A stretch of DNA of 64,000 bases, taken from NCBI RefSeq assembly GCF_014697615.1, contig NZ_JACJSD010000030.1, positions 20,521 to 84,520 of the forward strand, written 5' to 3'. Shown piece after piece: positions 51,743 to 60,440 of the stretch. The position numbers were made by a program, and so were the translations under genes. The notes under the pieces are model-generated. The model saw only the letters and a program-made list of their open reading frames with translations, did not search any database and was not told where the DNA came from. Numbering within the stretch: position 1 is the first letter of the stretch; every line of letters starts with the position of its first letter. Origin of the DNA: Nostoc sp. FACHB-280. GTDB lineage: Bacteria; Cyanobacteriota; Cyanobacteriia; Cyanobacteriales; Nostocaceae.

Positions 51743-52363
51743 TTAGGATTCTCCTAAAGCAGCCCGAAAAATTTGTTCGGCAGTCAAACTTAATTCTGGA
51801 AAAGTCAGTGATTGAATCCGATCACTGCCGCGAAACTGAGTGATTTGATATTCGCCTTCAACTAGCGTGTAAACTGATATTGTCGGCTGTTTAGGGCTAC
51901 CAATAAACCGCTTTCCACCTAAAGCTGCATAGTCAACAATCCAATATTCACCAATTCCCATTTCTTCATATTCAGCAAACTTTAAGAAATAGTCATCACG
52001 CCAGTTAGTACTGACCACTTCCACGATTAATGGAATTGACTCTGCTTGAGAAACAGTAGATGATTTTTTCCAAAGTGGTTCATTTACTAAATTAGGAAGA
52101 TTCAATACTAAAACATCAGGAATATAGCCAGACTTCTTATCTACAGCTTTTACTAATGCTTGGCTAGGAATTGTATGAGCCAGATTCCGAAAGCGAATTT
52201 CAAAGTTAAGTTCTCTAATCAAAAATGCCCTTACCAACTCATGGTCGCCTGTTGGTTGCATTTCAACTATAACTCCTTTGTGTAATTCATATCGACCATT
52301 TTCTGGTTTCCATTCCAGAAACTCTTCAAAAGTGACTAGCTCGACTAAAGGTTGAAACATCAT
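51743..52363 (-). CDS. Uma2-family (DUF820) PD-(D/E)XK protein
   Basis: 206 aa. VTFEEFLEWKPENGRYELHKGVIVEMQPTG, GYIPDVLVLN and SIPLIVEVVSTNWRDDYFLKFAEYEEMGIGEYWIVDY are the Uma2 hallmarks: Asp in PDV, then ExV in place of ExK. Hugely expanded in cyanobacteria; thought to be restriction-like or mobile-element nucleases. Followed 9 bp upstream by a small coiled-coil gene. Confidence 0.9.
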   Translation of the reverse strand: MMFQPLVELVTFEEFLEWKPENGRYELHKGVIVEMQPTGDHELVRAFLIRELNFEIRFRNLAHTIPSQALVKAVDKKSGYIPDVLVLNLPNLVNEPLWKKSSTVSQAESIPLIVEVVSTNWRDDYFLKFAEYEEMGIGEYWIVDYAALGGKRFIGSPKQPTISVYTLVEGEYQITQFRGSDRIQSLTFPELSLTAEQIFRAALGES

Positions 52364-52372
52364 CTTGCCCCT

Positions 52373-52648
52373 TTAATGCTGGAATTCTGGTTTAAGACTA
52401 CTAGAATTTAGTAATCTCAATACTTCCTTTACACCTGTGTTTAAATTGTGGATGTTAGCTTTTATGTCGCAAATATCTGCTTTAACTTCCCGCATATCAG
52501 ATGCAAGTCCCATAGCCAAGCTCAAGGTTCGAGCGATTGCTACTTGAGATGTCCCAATCGTTCCTGCCTGTATTTTTAGATTGGCTACGCCCTCTGTCAA
52601 TTCATTCAGGCGTAGGTAAATATTGTCAAATCTGCTGTCATCGGCCAT
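52373..52648 (-). CDS. Small coiled-coil protein, paralogue of 53991-54299
   Basis: 91 aa from MADDSRFDNIYLRLNELTEGVANLKIQAGTIGTSQ; AAAGG precedes the ATG. The segment NLKIQAGTIG(T/S)(S/T)QVA(I/V)A(R/Q)TLSL is shared with the 53991 protein. Heptads through the rest. It lies 9 bp upstream of the Uma2 gene, so it may be a partner or antitoxin-like cofactor. Confidence 0.7.
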   Translation of the reverse strand: MADDSRFDNIYLRLNELTEGVANLKIQAGTIGTSQVAIARTLSLAMGLASDMREVKADICDIKANIHNLNTGVKEVLRLLNSSSLKPEFQH

Positions 52649-52843
52649 CTGCTTACCTTTACTGTTTTTCGCGTCTACTGAATATTTTAAGCTGCCAAAG
52701 ATTGCCTTTGGGCATCGCTCGTCGCGCTCGCTGGCAAATACCAATTTTATGCTGACATCGTTCTTAATTCTGTAACCCATGCTGATTGCGAGAATTTCGG
52801 GTGTAAACTAATGTGTACTGTTTCAGTAGTTGAAGTTGTTTTT

Positions 52844-53131
52844 ATGACCTTCCAAGAACTTCAAACAGGCGATTATTTCCGCATCTCAGGGATAACTACC
52901 CCTTACGTCTACAGAAAAGCCAGTGATGACTCTTGCAGCTTAAACGATACTTTGCAGCCGATTCGTTCTCATACGATGGTGAAAAAGCTCACTGGAACTG
53001 AACTTATTGAATTTTTAGGACAACAGCAACCGGATTCTCAACCAAAACGTAAACCCACTATTCGGTTAAAATCTCGACCTGTTACCTCAAGAGAAAAAGC
53101 TGGCGTTACAAAGTATGGCATCATCAGTTAG
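52844..53131 (+). CDS. Hypothetical protein
   Basis: 95 aa from MTFQELQTGDYFRISGITTPYVYRKASDDSCSL, a small beta-barrel-like start, then a basic tail (PKRKPTIRLKSRPVTSREKAG). The longer frame from 52811 adds 11 residues. Unrecognised. Confidence 0.55.
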   Translation: MTFQELQTGDYFRISGITTPYVYRKASDDSCSLNDTLQPIRSHTMVKKLTGTELIEFLGQQQPDSQPKRKPTIRLKSRPVTSREKAGVTKYGIIS

Positions 53132-53202
53132 ATAAACAAATGTCTTGATGGCAGTATTTGGGGCGATCGCATAGAGAACCTGCAATCGCCTTTTCCTCTC
53201 AG

Positions 53203-53730
53203 TTACGCCGCAACCAACTCTTGCGCTGGCTCATACTCCGCTAACATCAGCCATTCTTCACGAGTTATTTGATCAAACGGCTTATCCAGCAAATCCAGAC
53301 CCTCGCCAGGGCTTTCCGGCTGCGGCGGTAAAGACTGGACGTAGCAGTAAGTACCTTTTTTGTAGACGATTTCTTTCAAACGCTTGCCGTTGTGATATAT
53401 GCCATCGTCGCAGAGTTCGTAACCTAGAACTTCGCAAGCTTGGGCAATCTCAGCCATGATTTCATTCCCCGTTGTAACGATTGGGAGTTCTTCTTTCTGC
53501 AATGGCAGAGTGCCTCGTTTGTAGTGCCAAGAAATATTATCAAAGCACTTCTGCCACCAGCTTTTACGAAATACTTCTTGGTTGTTGACCTCGACTACCC
53601 AAGGTTGCGTTAAGTCTTTGTGATCATAAATAATTCGGGCAATTAGCTTTTGTCCGCAGTAGATTTCGTGTTCGTAGAAGTCGATTTCTACTGATGTTAC
53701 TTGCTCTGTCGTTGTTGCTTGTGGCATCAT
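53203..53730 (-). CDS. Hypothetical protein
   Basis: 175 aa from the ATG at 53730 with GGAG 6 nt upstream (a second ATG follows at once). Beta-rich centre (VEIDFYEHEIYCGQKLIARIIYDHKDLTQPWVVEVNNQEVF), acidic C-terminus. Not recognised. Its leader carries the perfect HIP1 hairpin at 53752-53794. Confidence 0.6.
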   Translation of the reverse strand: MMPQATTTEQVTSVEIDFYEHEIYCGQKLIARIIYDHKDLTQPWVVEVNNQEVFRKSWWQKCFDNISWHYKRGTLPLQKEELPIVTTGNEIMAEIAQACEVLGYELCDDGIYHNGKRLKEIVYKKGTYCYVQSLPPQPESPGEGLDLLDKPFDQITREEWLMLAEYEPAQELVAA

Positions 53731-53751
53731 TGAATTCTCCAGTAGTGGATA

Positions 53752-53794
53752 AAAAGGCGATCGCGGACTTTGGACGGTGCAGCGATCGCCTTTT
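53752..53794. promoter_or_regulatory. Perfect HIP1 hairpin in a leader region
   Basis: AAAAGGCGATCGC (53752-53764) and GCGATCGCCTTTT (53782-53794) are exact complements with a 17-nt loop. TTTTGATTTT follows on the plus strand. Terminator or leader structure for the minus-strand gene starting 22 bp away. Confidence 0.6.
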
Positions 53795-53990
53795 GATTTT
53801 GGATATGAATTACGTTGTGGGGAACCACAACACACTCATCGAAATTTAGCGAAGCGTTATATTGAGATGTTCACGCATTATCAGCCGTGAGCTAAAGTTA
53901 CTCCCTTGATTTTTGATTTACAGTAGAAATAAGCATTGTGCTTGGATTTGGAGATTACTGGCAACTACTGATTTACAAAGGAATGTCAAG

Positions 53991-54299
53991 ATGACGGACG
54001 CAACAATCGAAGATATATACAGACGGCTCAATGCCTTGACTGAAGATGTCAACAACTTAAAAATCCAAGCCGGAACCATTGGTTCTACTCAAGTGGCTGT
54101 TGCCCAAACTCTTTCTTTGGTGACTGCTCTAACATCAGAGGTGCGAGAGCAGAAAACAGACATCAGACAACTTAAAACTGATGTCAGTGAATTAAAAACT
54201 GATATGAGAGAAGTCAAAGCTGACTTACGCCAAGTAACAAATGACGTAGCAGAAATTTTGCGTATCCTGCGCGATCGCAATGGTGGTAGTGGATTGTAA
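53991..54299 (+). CDS. Small coiled-coil protein, paralogue of 52373-52648
   Basis: 102 aa from MTDATIEDIYRRLNALTEDVNNLKIQAGTIG, AAAGGAA 10 nt upstream. The C-terminal half is a clean heptad array (DIRQLKTDVSELKTDMREVKADLRQVTNDVAEILRIL). Stand-alone; the paralogue accompanies Uma2. Confidence 0.7.
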   Translation: MTDATIEDIYRRLNALTEDVNNLKIQAGTIGSTQVAVAQTLSLVTALTSEVREQKTDIRQLKTDVSELKTDMREVKADLRQVTNDVAEILRILRDRNGGSGL

Positions 54300-54305
54300 A
54301 AGCTC

Positions 54306-54604
54306 ATGCTAATCCGTTCTGCTACACCAGATGATATAAGAGCAGTTTTCAATGGTGTCCAAGATTTGTGCTTTACCGCTTGCAGGAATATGCGTTTATT
54401 TACGATTTGTGGGTAGAGTCAGAATACCACCAAAAAGGTATCGCCCGACAGATGGTCATGCTGTGTGTAGAGCGTTTTGAGCAAATGGGAATCAAGCAGA
54501 TTCGATTAGATACAGCAGTCGAGAATGAAAACGCCCGAAAGTTGTTTGCATCCTGTGGTTTTCGCTTCAGTAATATCGAAATGCTCAGAGAAGTTAAATC
54601 TTAG
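54306..54604 (+). pseudogene. Internally deleted, frameshifted GNAT acetyltransferase
   Basis: The start MLIRSATPDDIRAVFN (54306) is a typical GNAT N-terminus. A second frame from ~54368 gives FIYDLWVESEYHQKGIARQMVMLCVERFEQMG... ENARKLFASCGF, the acetyl-CoA motif and C-terminus. About 50 residues between them are missing and the frames differ, so the gene is broken. It starts 7 bp after the coiled-coil gene. Confidence 0.75.
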
Positions 54605-54612
54605 TCAAAAAG

Positions 54613-54643
54613 GCGATCGCAGTTTTATGAGGACTGCGATCGC
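54613..54643. terminator. HIP1-type hairpin after the GNAT remnant
   Basis: GCGATCGCAGT / ACTGCGATCGC, an 11-bp perfect stem with a 9-nt loop, 8 bp after the stop. TCCCATCGTGTTTTT follows, so termination on the plus strand is plausible. Confidence 0.45.
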
Positions 54644-54822
54644 TCCCATCGTGTTTTTCTACAACCCGTCGGTTGCTGCCCGTTTAGCGCACCTGTGTCC
54701 CCTTTCCCTGGATTTGCGACTCGTCGGCTATTTAGTTTTCAAGGTTCTGAATGCTGATGCAACTCTTTTACCGTTCAGGTGGCGGCAGTTGCTATTCCTT
54801 TGCCTTGATTACTATAGTGCAA

Positions 54823-55149
54823 CTAAAAGTTACGATTGTCAACCCCTAATTGCACAATTTTGGTTTCTTTCAAACACAATAATTCAGCTAATGTACAGTT
54901 AAATACCTGACAAAGCCCTGCCACAAGCTCAGGGGAAGCACCTTTAACATCGGAATAAGTCTCCATTCTGTGCAAATATTGGCGAGAAATTTCAACATCA
55001 TTCTCGGCAAGCTTTTTAGACAATGCCATCAATGGCATCTCACCACGTAACGAGCGCATTTTCTCCCCACGCTCCTTTGTCCATTTAATTGACCCCACCT
55101 CACTTAGTGGTAGCATTACAACCTCTTCTTCTTTTTCTTGCCTTGCCAT
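54823..55149 (-). CDS. XRE-family HTH regulator
   Basis: 108 aa from MARQEKEEEVVML. HTH region MALSKKLAENDVEISRQYLHRMETYSD; SPELVAGLCQVFNCTLAELLCL follows. Related to the 32626-32913 regulator (shared GSIKW/ASIYW, ERGEKMRSLRG/ELGERLKALRG and SRQYLHRME/SHQYIHMLE). Divergent from the antirepressor-like gene at 55386, so a phage-like switch is plausible. Confidence 0.78.
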   Translation of the reverse strand: MARQEKEEEVVMLPLSEVGSIKWTKERGEKMRSLRGEMPLMALSKKLAENDVEISRQYLHRMETYSDVKGASPELVAGLCQVFNCTLAELLCLKETKIVQLGVDNRNF

Positions 55150-55176
55150 ATTATGCAATATTTAGTTGACAAATTC

Positions 55177-55196
55177 AATAGTTATCTGCAACTATT
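55177..55196. promoter_or_regulatory. Candidate operator between XRE and antirepressor-like genes
   Basis: AATAGTT-ATCTGC-AACTATT, a 7-bp inverted repeat 28 bp upstream of the XRE start. It is positioned to control the XRE gene and perhaps the divergent transcript. Confidence 0.4.
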
Positions 55197-55385
55197 AGTA
55201 TCAGGGCAAAGCACAAGCGATCGCCACTTGACCGATATAGAAAAAAGTACCGTTTGATCGCTCAGAGTAGCGGGTGATGAGTAATTATCACTAGCCTACA
55301 ACTTTTCATTACAGAACTTAAGAAACTCCAGGCGGCATCCTTGCAATGCAGCGACAGTTCCGTGCATCAAAAATTCGGAGGAACT

Positions 55386-56147
55386 ATGGACGCGATGACA
55401 TTTCAAACCAAGGACGAATTAGGATTTTGCACTCGCCAAAATGATGGAGTAAGTGGAATGACCGTTACCGCTCTAGCTAATTTTTGCGGGACAGAACAAC
55501 ACACCATCACTCAGTTGCTCAAAAAAATTCGTGATTCCGATTTCAAAACGAACGAACTTGCAGAATGCTTGAAGCCCTTTGCCAGCAAAGAATTACGAAC
55601 TTCACTAAATGACAGTTATGGAACAGTATTAGTCGGTTTTGATGCTTGCAAAGCAATCACTAAATATTTTGCTTGTACTGCTAGAAAATACAAAGGTAGA
55701 AACATTGCCAGAATGAGATTTGCACAAATTGAGGCTTTGTTGTCATACGGTTTAACAGTAAGTGAGGCATTAAACACAACAATTGAAAATACCAAGAACC
55801 TAAAAGTAAGAGCAGATTCTCATAAACGTATTTTTAAACAAGGTACTCAAGGCACTGAACGTAAAATTCAAATGCGTTTTGAGAAGGAATTGAAAGGAAA
55901 AACGAATGTAATAGTACCTACTGGTTACATAGACGTATTAACTTCTACAGAAATTATAGAAATAAAACAAGCCTCTGATTGGAAATACGCAGTAGGTCAA
56001 GTAACGTGCTACGCCCTATACTACCCGTCACATCAAAAGCGATTGCATTTATTTGGTGATACTCACGAAAAATTCCAACAGTTAGTACAAGAGTGCTGCT
56101 TGAAATTAAATATTCGTGTGACTTGGGAAGAAACGCTCACAGAATAA
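55386..56147 (+). CDS. Antirepressor-like protein with a C-terminal nuclease-like domain
   Basis: 253 aa from MDAMTFQTKDELG, GGAGG 4 nt upstream. N-terminal half MTVTALANFCGTEQHTITQLLKKI... RMRFAQIEALLSYGL resembles phage antirepressor/KilA-associated modules. The C-terminal part VPTGYIDVLTSTEIIEIKQASDWKYAVGQVTCYALYYPSHQKRLHLFG has D...EIK...Q, a PD-(D/E)XK pattern seen appended to viral and phage regulators. Confidence 0.72.
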   Translation: MDAMTFQTKDELGFCTRQNDGVSGMTVTALANFCGTEQHTITQLLKKIRDSDFKTNELAECLKPFASKELRTSLNDSYGTVLVGFDACKAITKYFACTARKYKGRNIARMRFAQIEALLSYGLTVSEALNTTIENTKNLKVRADSHKRIFKQGTQGTERKIQMRFEKELKGKTNVIVPTGYIDVLTSTEIIEIKQASDWKYAVGQVTCYALYYPSHQKRLHLFGDTHEKFQQLVQECCLKLNIRVTWEETLTE

Positions 56148-56245
56148 ACACTGCTTTTCAAAAATGAATGGTACTGGCAGATATACCAAAAAGCCAAAAC
56201 TGCTAATACTTCTCAAATTTATTAATTACTATCAATAGCAATTTT

Positions 56246-57004
56246 ATGACACTAGAATTCACGTTTGAACTGGCTCAAAAGTTGCACAACAGCAACCAGA
56301 TTATAGATTTTGACTGGGCTTGGTCAGTGCTGGGATATAGCCGAAAAGATAGTGCCAAGCGAATGCTGACTGGATACTTTGAACAAAACTTCGATTATTT
56401 CGTACAACTTCCAGATGAATCGCCCCAAGCCTTACCCCATGATATTTTCCACATTGATGTGGAAAACTCAAAAGCAGGTAGACCAGTCGAAAAAATTTAT
56501 TTGACACTGGAATGTTTTAAAGAAATGGGGATGCTGTCTAAGAGTGAACAAGGTAGACAAATACGCAAATACTTTCTGCAATGCGAAACCATTGCAAAAG
56601 AATCAGTCAAGCTAATTCCTCATCTGCAACAACAAATCCAGGAATTACAACAAAATTTCGCAGACCTCCAAGCCCAAATCCAAAACTTGTTACCGCCCTC
56701 AGCCGATTTCATGCCCCCCGGTTGGGATGCCGAAGTTTGGCGGAAGCTCCCTTCGCAGGACAAACGACACTTCAGGTTCTTGTACCGCCGCCGCAACTTC
56801 CGACCATCCCAAGAGAATCAACCGTTAGCCCTTCCTGCGGCCACTGTTGAGCAAATGAAGGAACGGCAGAGGGCTGAGGTTGAACAATTGGTTGGGGAAG
56901 TGTCACCCGAAGAGAAACAGCAGTTTCAGGCTGCGAAACGCCAGAAGCTCAGGGAATTTTGGTCGCAAGCTTCAGACGAAGAACAAAAAGAAATGCCATT
57001 TTAG
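56246..57004 (+). CDS. AntA/AntB-type antirepressor protein
   Basis: 252 aa. N-terminal domain FDWAWSVLGYSRKDSAKRMLTGYFEQNFDYFVQL... KIYLTLECFKEMGMLSKSEQGRQIRKYFLQCE is the AntA/AntB fold that neutralises phage repressors. Then a coiled coil (~128-150) and a charged C-terminal region with KDRHFRF-like basic patch. It precedes the replication-like gene by 15 bp. Confidence 0.82.
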   Translation: MTLEFTFELAQKLHNSNQIIDFDWAWSVLGYSRKDSAKRMLTGYFEQNFDYFVQLPDESPQALPHDIFHIDVENSKAGRPVEKIYLTLECFKEMGMLSKSEQGRQIRKYFLQCETIAKESVKLIPHLQQQIQELQQNFADLQAQIQNLLPPSADFMPPGWDAEVWRKLPSQDKRHFRFLYRRRNFRPSQENQPLALPAATVEQMKERQRAEVEQLVGEVSPEEKQQFQAAKRQKLREFWSQASDEEQKEMPF

Positions 57005-57019
57005 ACAGTGGGTAAAAGT

Positions 57020-57997
57020 ATGAGCAAACTCCTAATTGATGGTCAGCACGCACTCTATTCTCCCGCACTTGCATCTCAAATCGGACGTAGTGCGGCCACT
57101 GTTTTACAGCAAGCCCATTACTGGATGAGTATCAAAGGCGGTAAAACAATTGATGGCGTGAAATGGTTTTGGAAAACCTATCCACAATGGGCAGCAGAAT
57201 TGTCTTTGTCTGTTAGCACCGTCAGACGAGCGATCGCACTCCTGAAATCATTGGGGTTAATAACAATAGAAAAACTGTCTGCCAAAACTTATTACCAAGC
57301 GAACTGGTACACCGTTAACACCCAAGCTGTACAGCTATTCCTCAATGAACAAATGGATATGCCTATAATGCAACCATCTATGTGTTCACAACAAGCAGAT
57401 GATATCAAAGAGTTCACCCCTGAAAAGTTCTCTTCACAACAACACGCTGCTGCTGAGGAAGAAAAAAATGAAGGGGAAGAAAGCCAAATCTCGGACAATG
57501 AACCCGAATCGGTTTGTTTAACTTCCCAGCCAGAGCAACTCCAAATCACTCGCTTCGTTGATGAACAAGAACAGGATGACTCAACTAACGACAAAGACCC
57601 TCATGAAGACGAACTTTCCGGGGTGGAGACTAAAGCTGATTTTAGTGTGTCTAAGCAGGAAATTGCGGAGATTTGTAACGAGTTGAGGCGTTTGCGGATC
57701 AATCCTCAGCCTTGTTTGGGCGTGATCAAGAAGCATTGGGAGAATGTGCAAGGTGCGATCACTAGGGTGAAGGATGCGATCGCTGAAGGTTGGTGTGACA
57801 ACCCGACTGGACTGTTTATTAACTCGTGTAAGAGTGGGGCTAAGGGGAAAAATACTGTGACCGCAGATGTGAGTGCATGGTTCGAGTGGGCGAGGCGGCA
57901 GAGAATCGTGCTGGCGATGTCGGGTAATGTCGTGTATACGCCGGATGGGGCTGCTGTTGAGTTGCGGGAGATGATGCGGCGGTTTCCTTGGAAATAA
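57020..57997 (+). CDS. Replisome-organiser-like winged-helix protein
   Basis: 325 aa from MSKLLIDGQHALYSPALASQIG. Residues ~5-110 form a winged helix (SAATVLQQAHYWMSIKG... WAAELSLSVSTVRRAIALLKSLGLITIEKLS... YYQANWYTVN) as in phage replication initiators. An acidic disordered linker (~125-210) is followed by a C-terminal module (EICNELRRLRINPQPCLGVIKKHWENVQGAI... RRQRIVLAMSGNVVYTPDG) that also occurs alone at 36926-37309. It probably initiates or organises replication. Confidence 0.72.
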   Translation: MSKLLIDGQHALYSPALASQIGRSAATVLQQAHYWMSIKGGKTIDGVKWFWKTYPQWAAELSLSVSTVRRAIALLKSLGLITIEKLSAKTYYQANWYTVNTQAVQLFLNEQMDMPIMQPSMCSQQADDIKEFTPEKFSSQQHAAAEEEKNEGEESQISDNEPESVCLTSQPEQLQITRFVDEQEQDDSTNDKDPHEDELSGVETKADFSVSKQEIAEICNELRRLRINPQPCLGVIKKHWENVQGAITRVKDAIAEGWCDNPTGLFINSCKSGAKGKNTVTADVSAWFEWARRQRIVLAMSGNVVYTPDGAAVELREMMRRFPWK

Positions 57998-58786
57998 TTA
58001 GAGGCTGTAGTTTAAGGCTATATTAATCAATCAAAGTGAGTATTGATTAAGTTCAGTATATTGAGCTATTAAAACAGTTGACATACATTTATCTTAAGTT
58101 ATAGTTTATATAACCTATATAGCTTGATATTTGATTGTCTTTAGCAATCTTAAATCATGTTTCAATGACTACTGAGCTAATCGTCACTTTATCTTTCTAG
58201 ACTCGTTGGCTATATTGGCGTTGCGGTCTTGAGTAAATAGGAACAACTTTATCTGATGTTAGACAAAAACATCGGACTTTCATTTGTAAGAGAATATAAT
58301 TACATATTATGTACTGACAAGCAGCAATACTTACTAGATTCCTAAATATGTAGTGAAATATAATTGTTGAGCAAGTAACGTGAGGGGGAAACTTCACCAA
58401 AGCTTAACCTTGTTCCATCTTTTCACACTAGCTCTTCAGCCTATCAAAAGCGTGGCTCTTTTCACAAACTGATTGCCTAAAGATTTTTCTCTTTAGCAAA
58501 CAACGTATACATTTTTCCACAACTGACATAAAAAAGAGACCTGGTTGCACATCCATAATCACTTACGAGAGTGGACGAGAATCGATATTGAAAGTCATCT
58601 GAATCCATCGGATTTAATCATTGAGAATCAAAGTAGAAAAACTGCTGAACGTCAGATGTGGAAAATCCTTGCATCTGTGCAAAATTATTGGGGCTGACGC
58701 ACCCTAAAGTTAATTTGATTATGACACTTGCGTAAGTCCTAAAAAATTATGGAAATTTATTAACTTCAAACATAGGAAGAGTAGCA
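57998..58786. other. Intergenic region with a possible 3' gene fragment
   Basis: About 790 bp, AT-rich. At 58548-58697 the plus strand reads HNHLREWTRIDIESHLNPSD then LIIENQSRKTAERQMWKILASVQN-YWG and stop without a start codon, which looks like the tail of a lost gene. Nothing else recognised; the promoter of the next gene must lie here. Confidence 0.45.
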
Positions 58787-60313
58787 ATGCCGACGAATCA
58801 AGAATTAGAAGCACAAGCCTGCCAACAAGCACGCCAGGTTTTAAGTAAACAGCCAAATTTTAGTCAACTAGACCGCGAACAACAATTTGAACAGTACAAA
58901 AGTTTAGTTAGCACTATCTATAATCAATTGCTTGAGCAAGAACGAGCTAAAGAAATACAAAGCCTGGATGGACAATTAGCTGCCCAAGGAAAATCAGTTA
59001 ATGCGGATAGCGAAACCGCAGGGGCGATGAGCCTGGATATTAGCCAGCAACAGGGGTTAGTTGATGTAGTGAGAGCATTTACCGTTGAGTCGGGGAGTAC
59101 ATGGGAGGATGCGAACCATCCTTTATTACAAACTTTTTCGGCTATGACCAATTTAATGCTAGAAAGCCCTAAATTACTGTCAGTGGAGGCTTCATTAGAT
59201 AGCAATTGTTCAGATGTCCATTACAGTACCCGCCATTTCAGTCAGGGGTTAGCTGCGCCGACCCAAGTGCCGGATTTTGAGCGGGCGGATGGGGTGCGGT
59301 TGCAATTTGCCAATATCAGACCGCAAATGATTCGCGGACGGACGAAGGCACTGTATCGCTGTGACGCGGATGTGGCTTTTCCTTTAAATGTGGATACGCC
59401 TCGGACGATTAGCAGGGGGGAACTGCACCTATTAGTTACCAATGCAACGACTTTGGAAATTTTGATTGAGGATAGATATCAGGTCGAGAATGTCACCTCT
59501 GGCAGGTTAGCCGCAGTACCAAGACTGAGTTGGCGGCAGTTGTCCAAGTTGAAGCCCAATGAAGATTATATTGTTTCTGTGGCTTTGGTGTGGGTGGGGA
59601 AATCGAGAACCAGTTACGGCCAAAAGCGGCTGGGCAGCAATACGACGCAATTGGTTAATTTTACCAGGGAATATTGCTTTGACCGCATAGGTAATGCTGG
59701 GGAGGTAATTCCCCTCAACGATGTGGAACAGCACCGGGGTTACTGGCACAAGGTTTGGCACGGCAACTTTACGGGAAATATGCGGCGGATAACCTGGGAT
59801 TGCAAGTATTACTTTGCCCTGGAACCAGAACGCAAGAGCAACGCCAGGATGGAAACGGTGAGTATTGTTGATGACCAGGATTCTACTCTCCAATCAGGGC
59901 GGATGAAAACAGGGTTAATTCTGAGTCCTTATGAATTGAACGATTTAATCGGGCAAATTTCCAGCTATCCCCAACTGGAGGAAGCAGAATTGGTGGCGCT
60001 GATGTCTTCGGAATTTAAAGATAGTTTTAGTCAAGTGGCACAAAACAAAGTGCAATTTGAAGGACATCAGGGGGATGCAGTGGCACTGTGGGCGTACCCG
60101 GAAATGAAGTTACAGCAAGTGGTACTGAAAAAAGTGGAACAGACTGATGGAAATGGGCAGGTGATGCAATTGTCTGAGCATTTGGTTTATTTTCCAGTTC
60201 CTACCGTGGCTCACTTTATAGGGAAAGGCTTGAAAGTCCCTTTCGACAACCCTATATCAACCACCACCATCAGCCTACAACCCAAGCATAGGGAAACTAA
60301 TAATAGACGCTAA
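58787..60313 (+). CDS. Large protein of unknown function
   Basis: 508 aa, GGAAGAG 6 nt upstream. Residues 1-75 helical and Gln-rich. From ~150 to 480 the protein is beta-rich without low-complexity sequence (LQFANIRPQMIRGRTKALYRCDADVAFPLNVDTPRTISRGELHLLVTN, WRQLSKLKPNEDYIVSVALVWVGKS). No signal peptide or known catalytic motif. Likely soluble. The gene downstream is 127 bp away on the same strand. Confidence 0.65.
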   Translation: MPTNQELEAQACQQARQVLSKQPNFSQLDREQQFEQYKSLVSTIYNQLLEQERAKEIQSLDGQLAAQGKSVNADSETAGAMSLDISQQQGLVDVVRAFTVESGSTWEDANHPLLQTFSAMTNLMLESPKLLSVEASLDSNCSDVHYSTRHFSQGLAAPTQVPDFERADGVRLQFANIRPQMIRGRTKALYRCDADVAFPLNVDTPRTISRGELHLLVTNATTLEILIEDRYQVENVTSGRLAAVPRLSWRQLSKLKPNEDYIVSVALVWVGKSRTSYGQKRLGSNTTQLVNFTREYCFDRIGNAGEVIPLNDVEQHRGYWHKVWHGNFTGNMRRITWDCKYYFALEPERKSNARMETVSIVDDQDSTLQSGRMKTGLILSPYELNDLIGQISSYPQLEEAELVALMSSEFKDSFSQVAQNKVQFEGHQGDAVALWAYPEMKLQQVVLKKVEQTDGNGQVMQLSEHLVYFPVPTVAHFIGKGLKVPFDNPISTTTISLQPKHRETNNRR

Positions 60314-60440
60314 AGCAGTAACAAATATTCCACTCGAACCGAATAACAATATCCTTACCCTTTAGCCCAAGTCATCAACAAACTAACTGGTAGATTACAC
60401 TGTTACTATCGGTTCTTCCTTCGATGAACAAAATCAATGT

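Noticed and set aside
54525..54902. 125-aa plus-strand frame after the GNAT remnant
   Set aside because: It reads the GNAT end in another frame, crosses a hairpin and overlaps the XRE gene in antisense.
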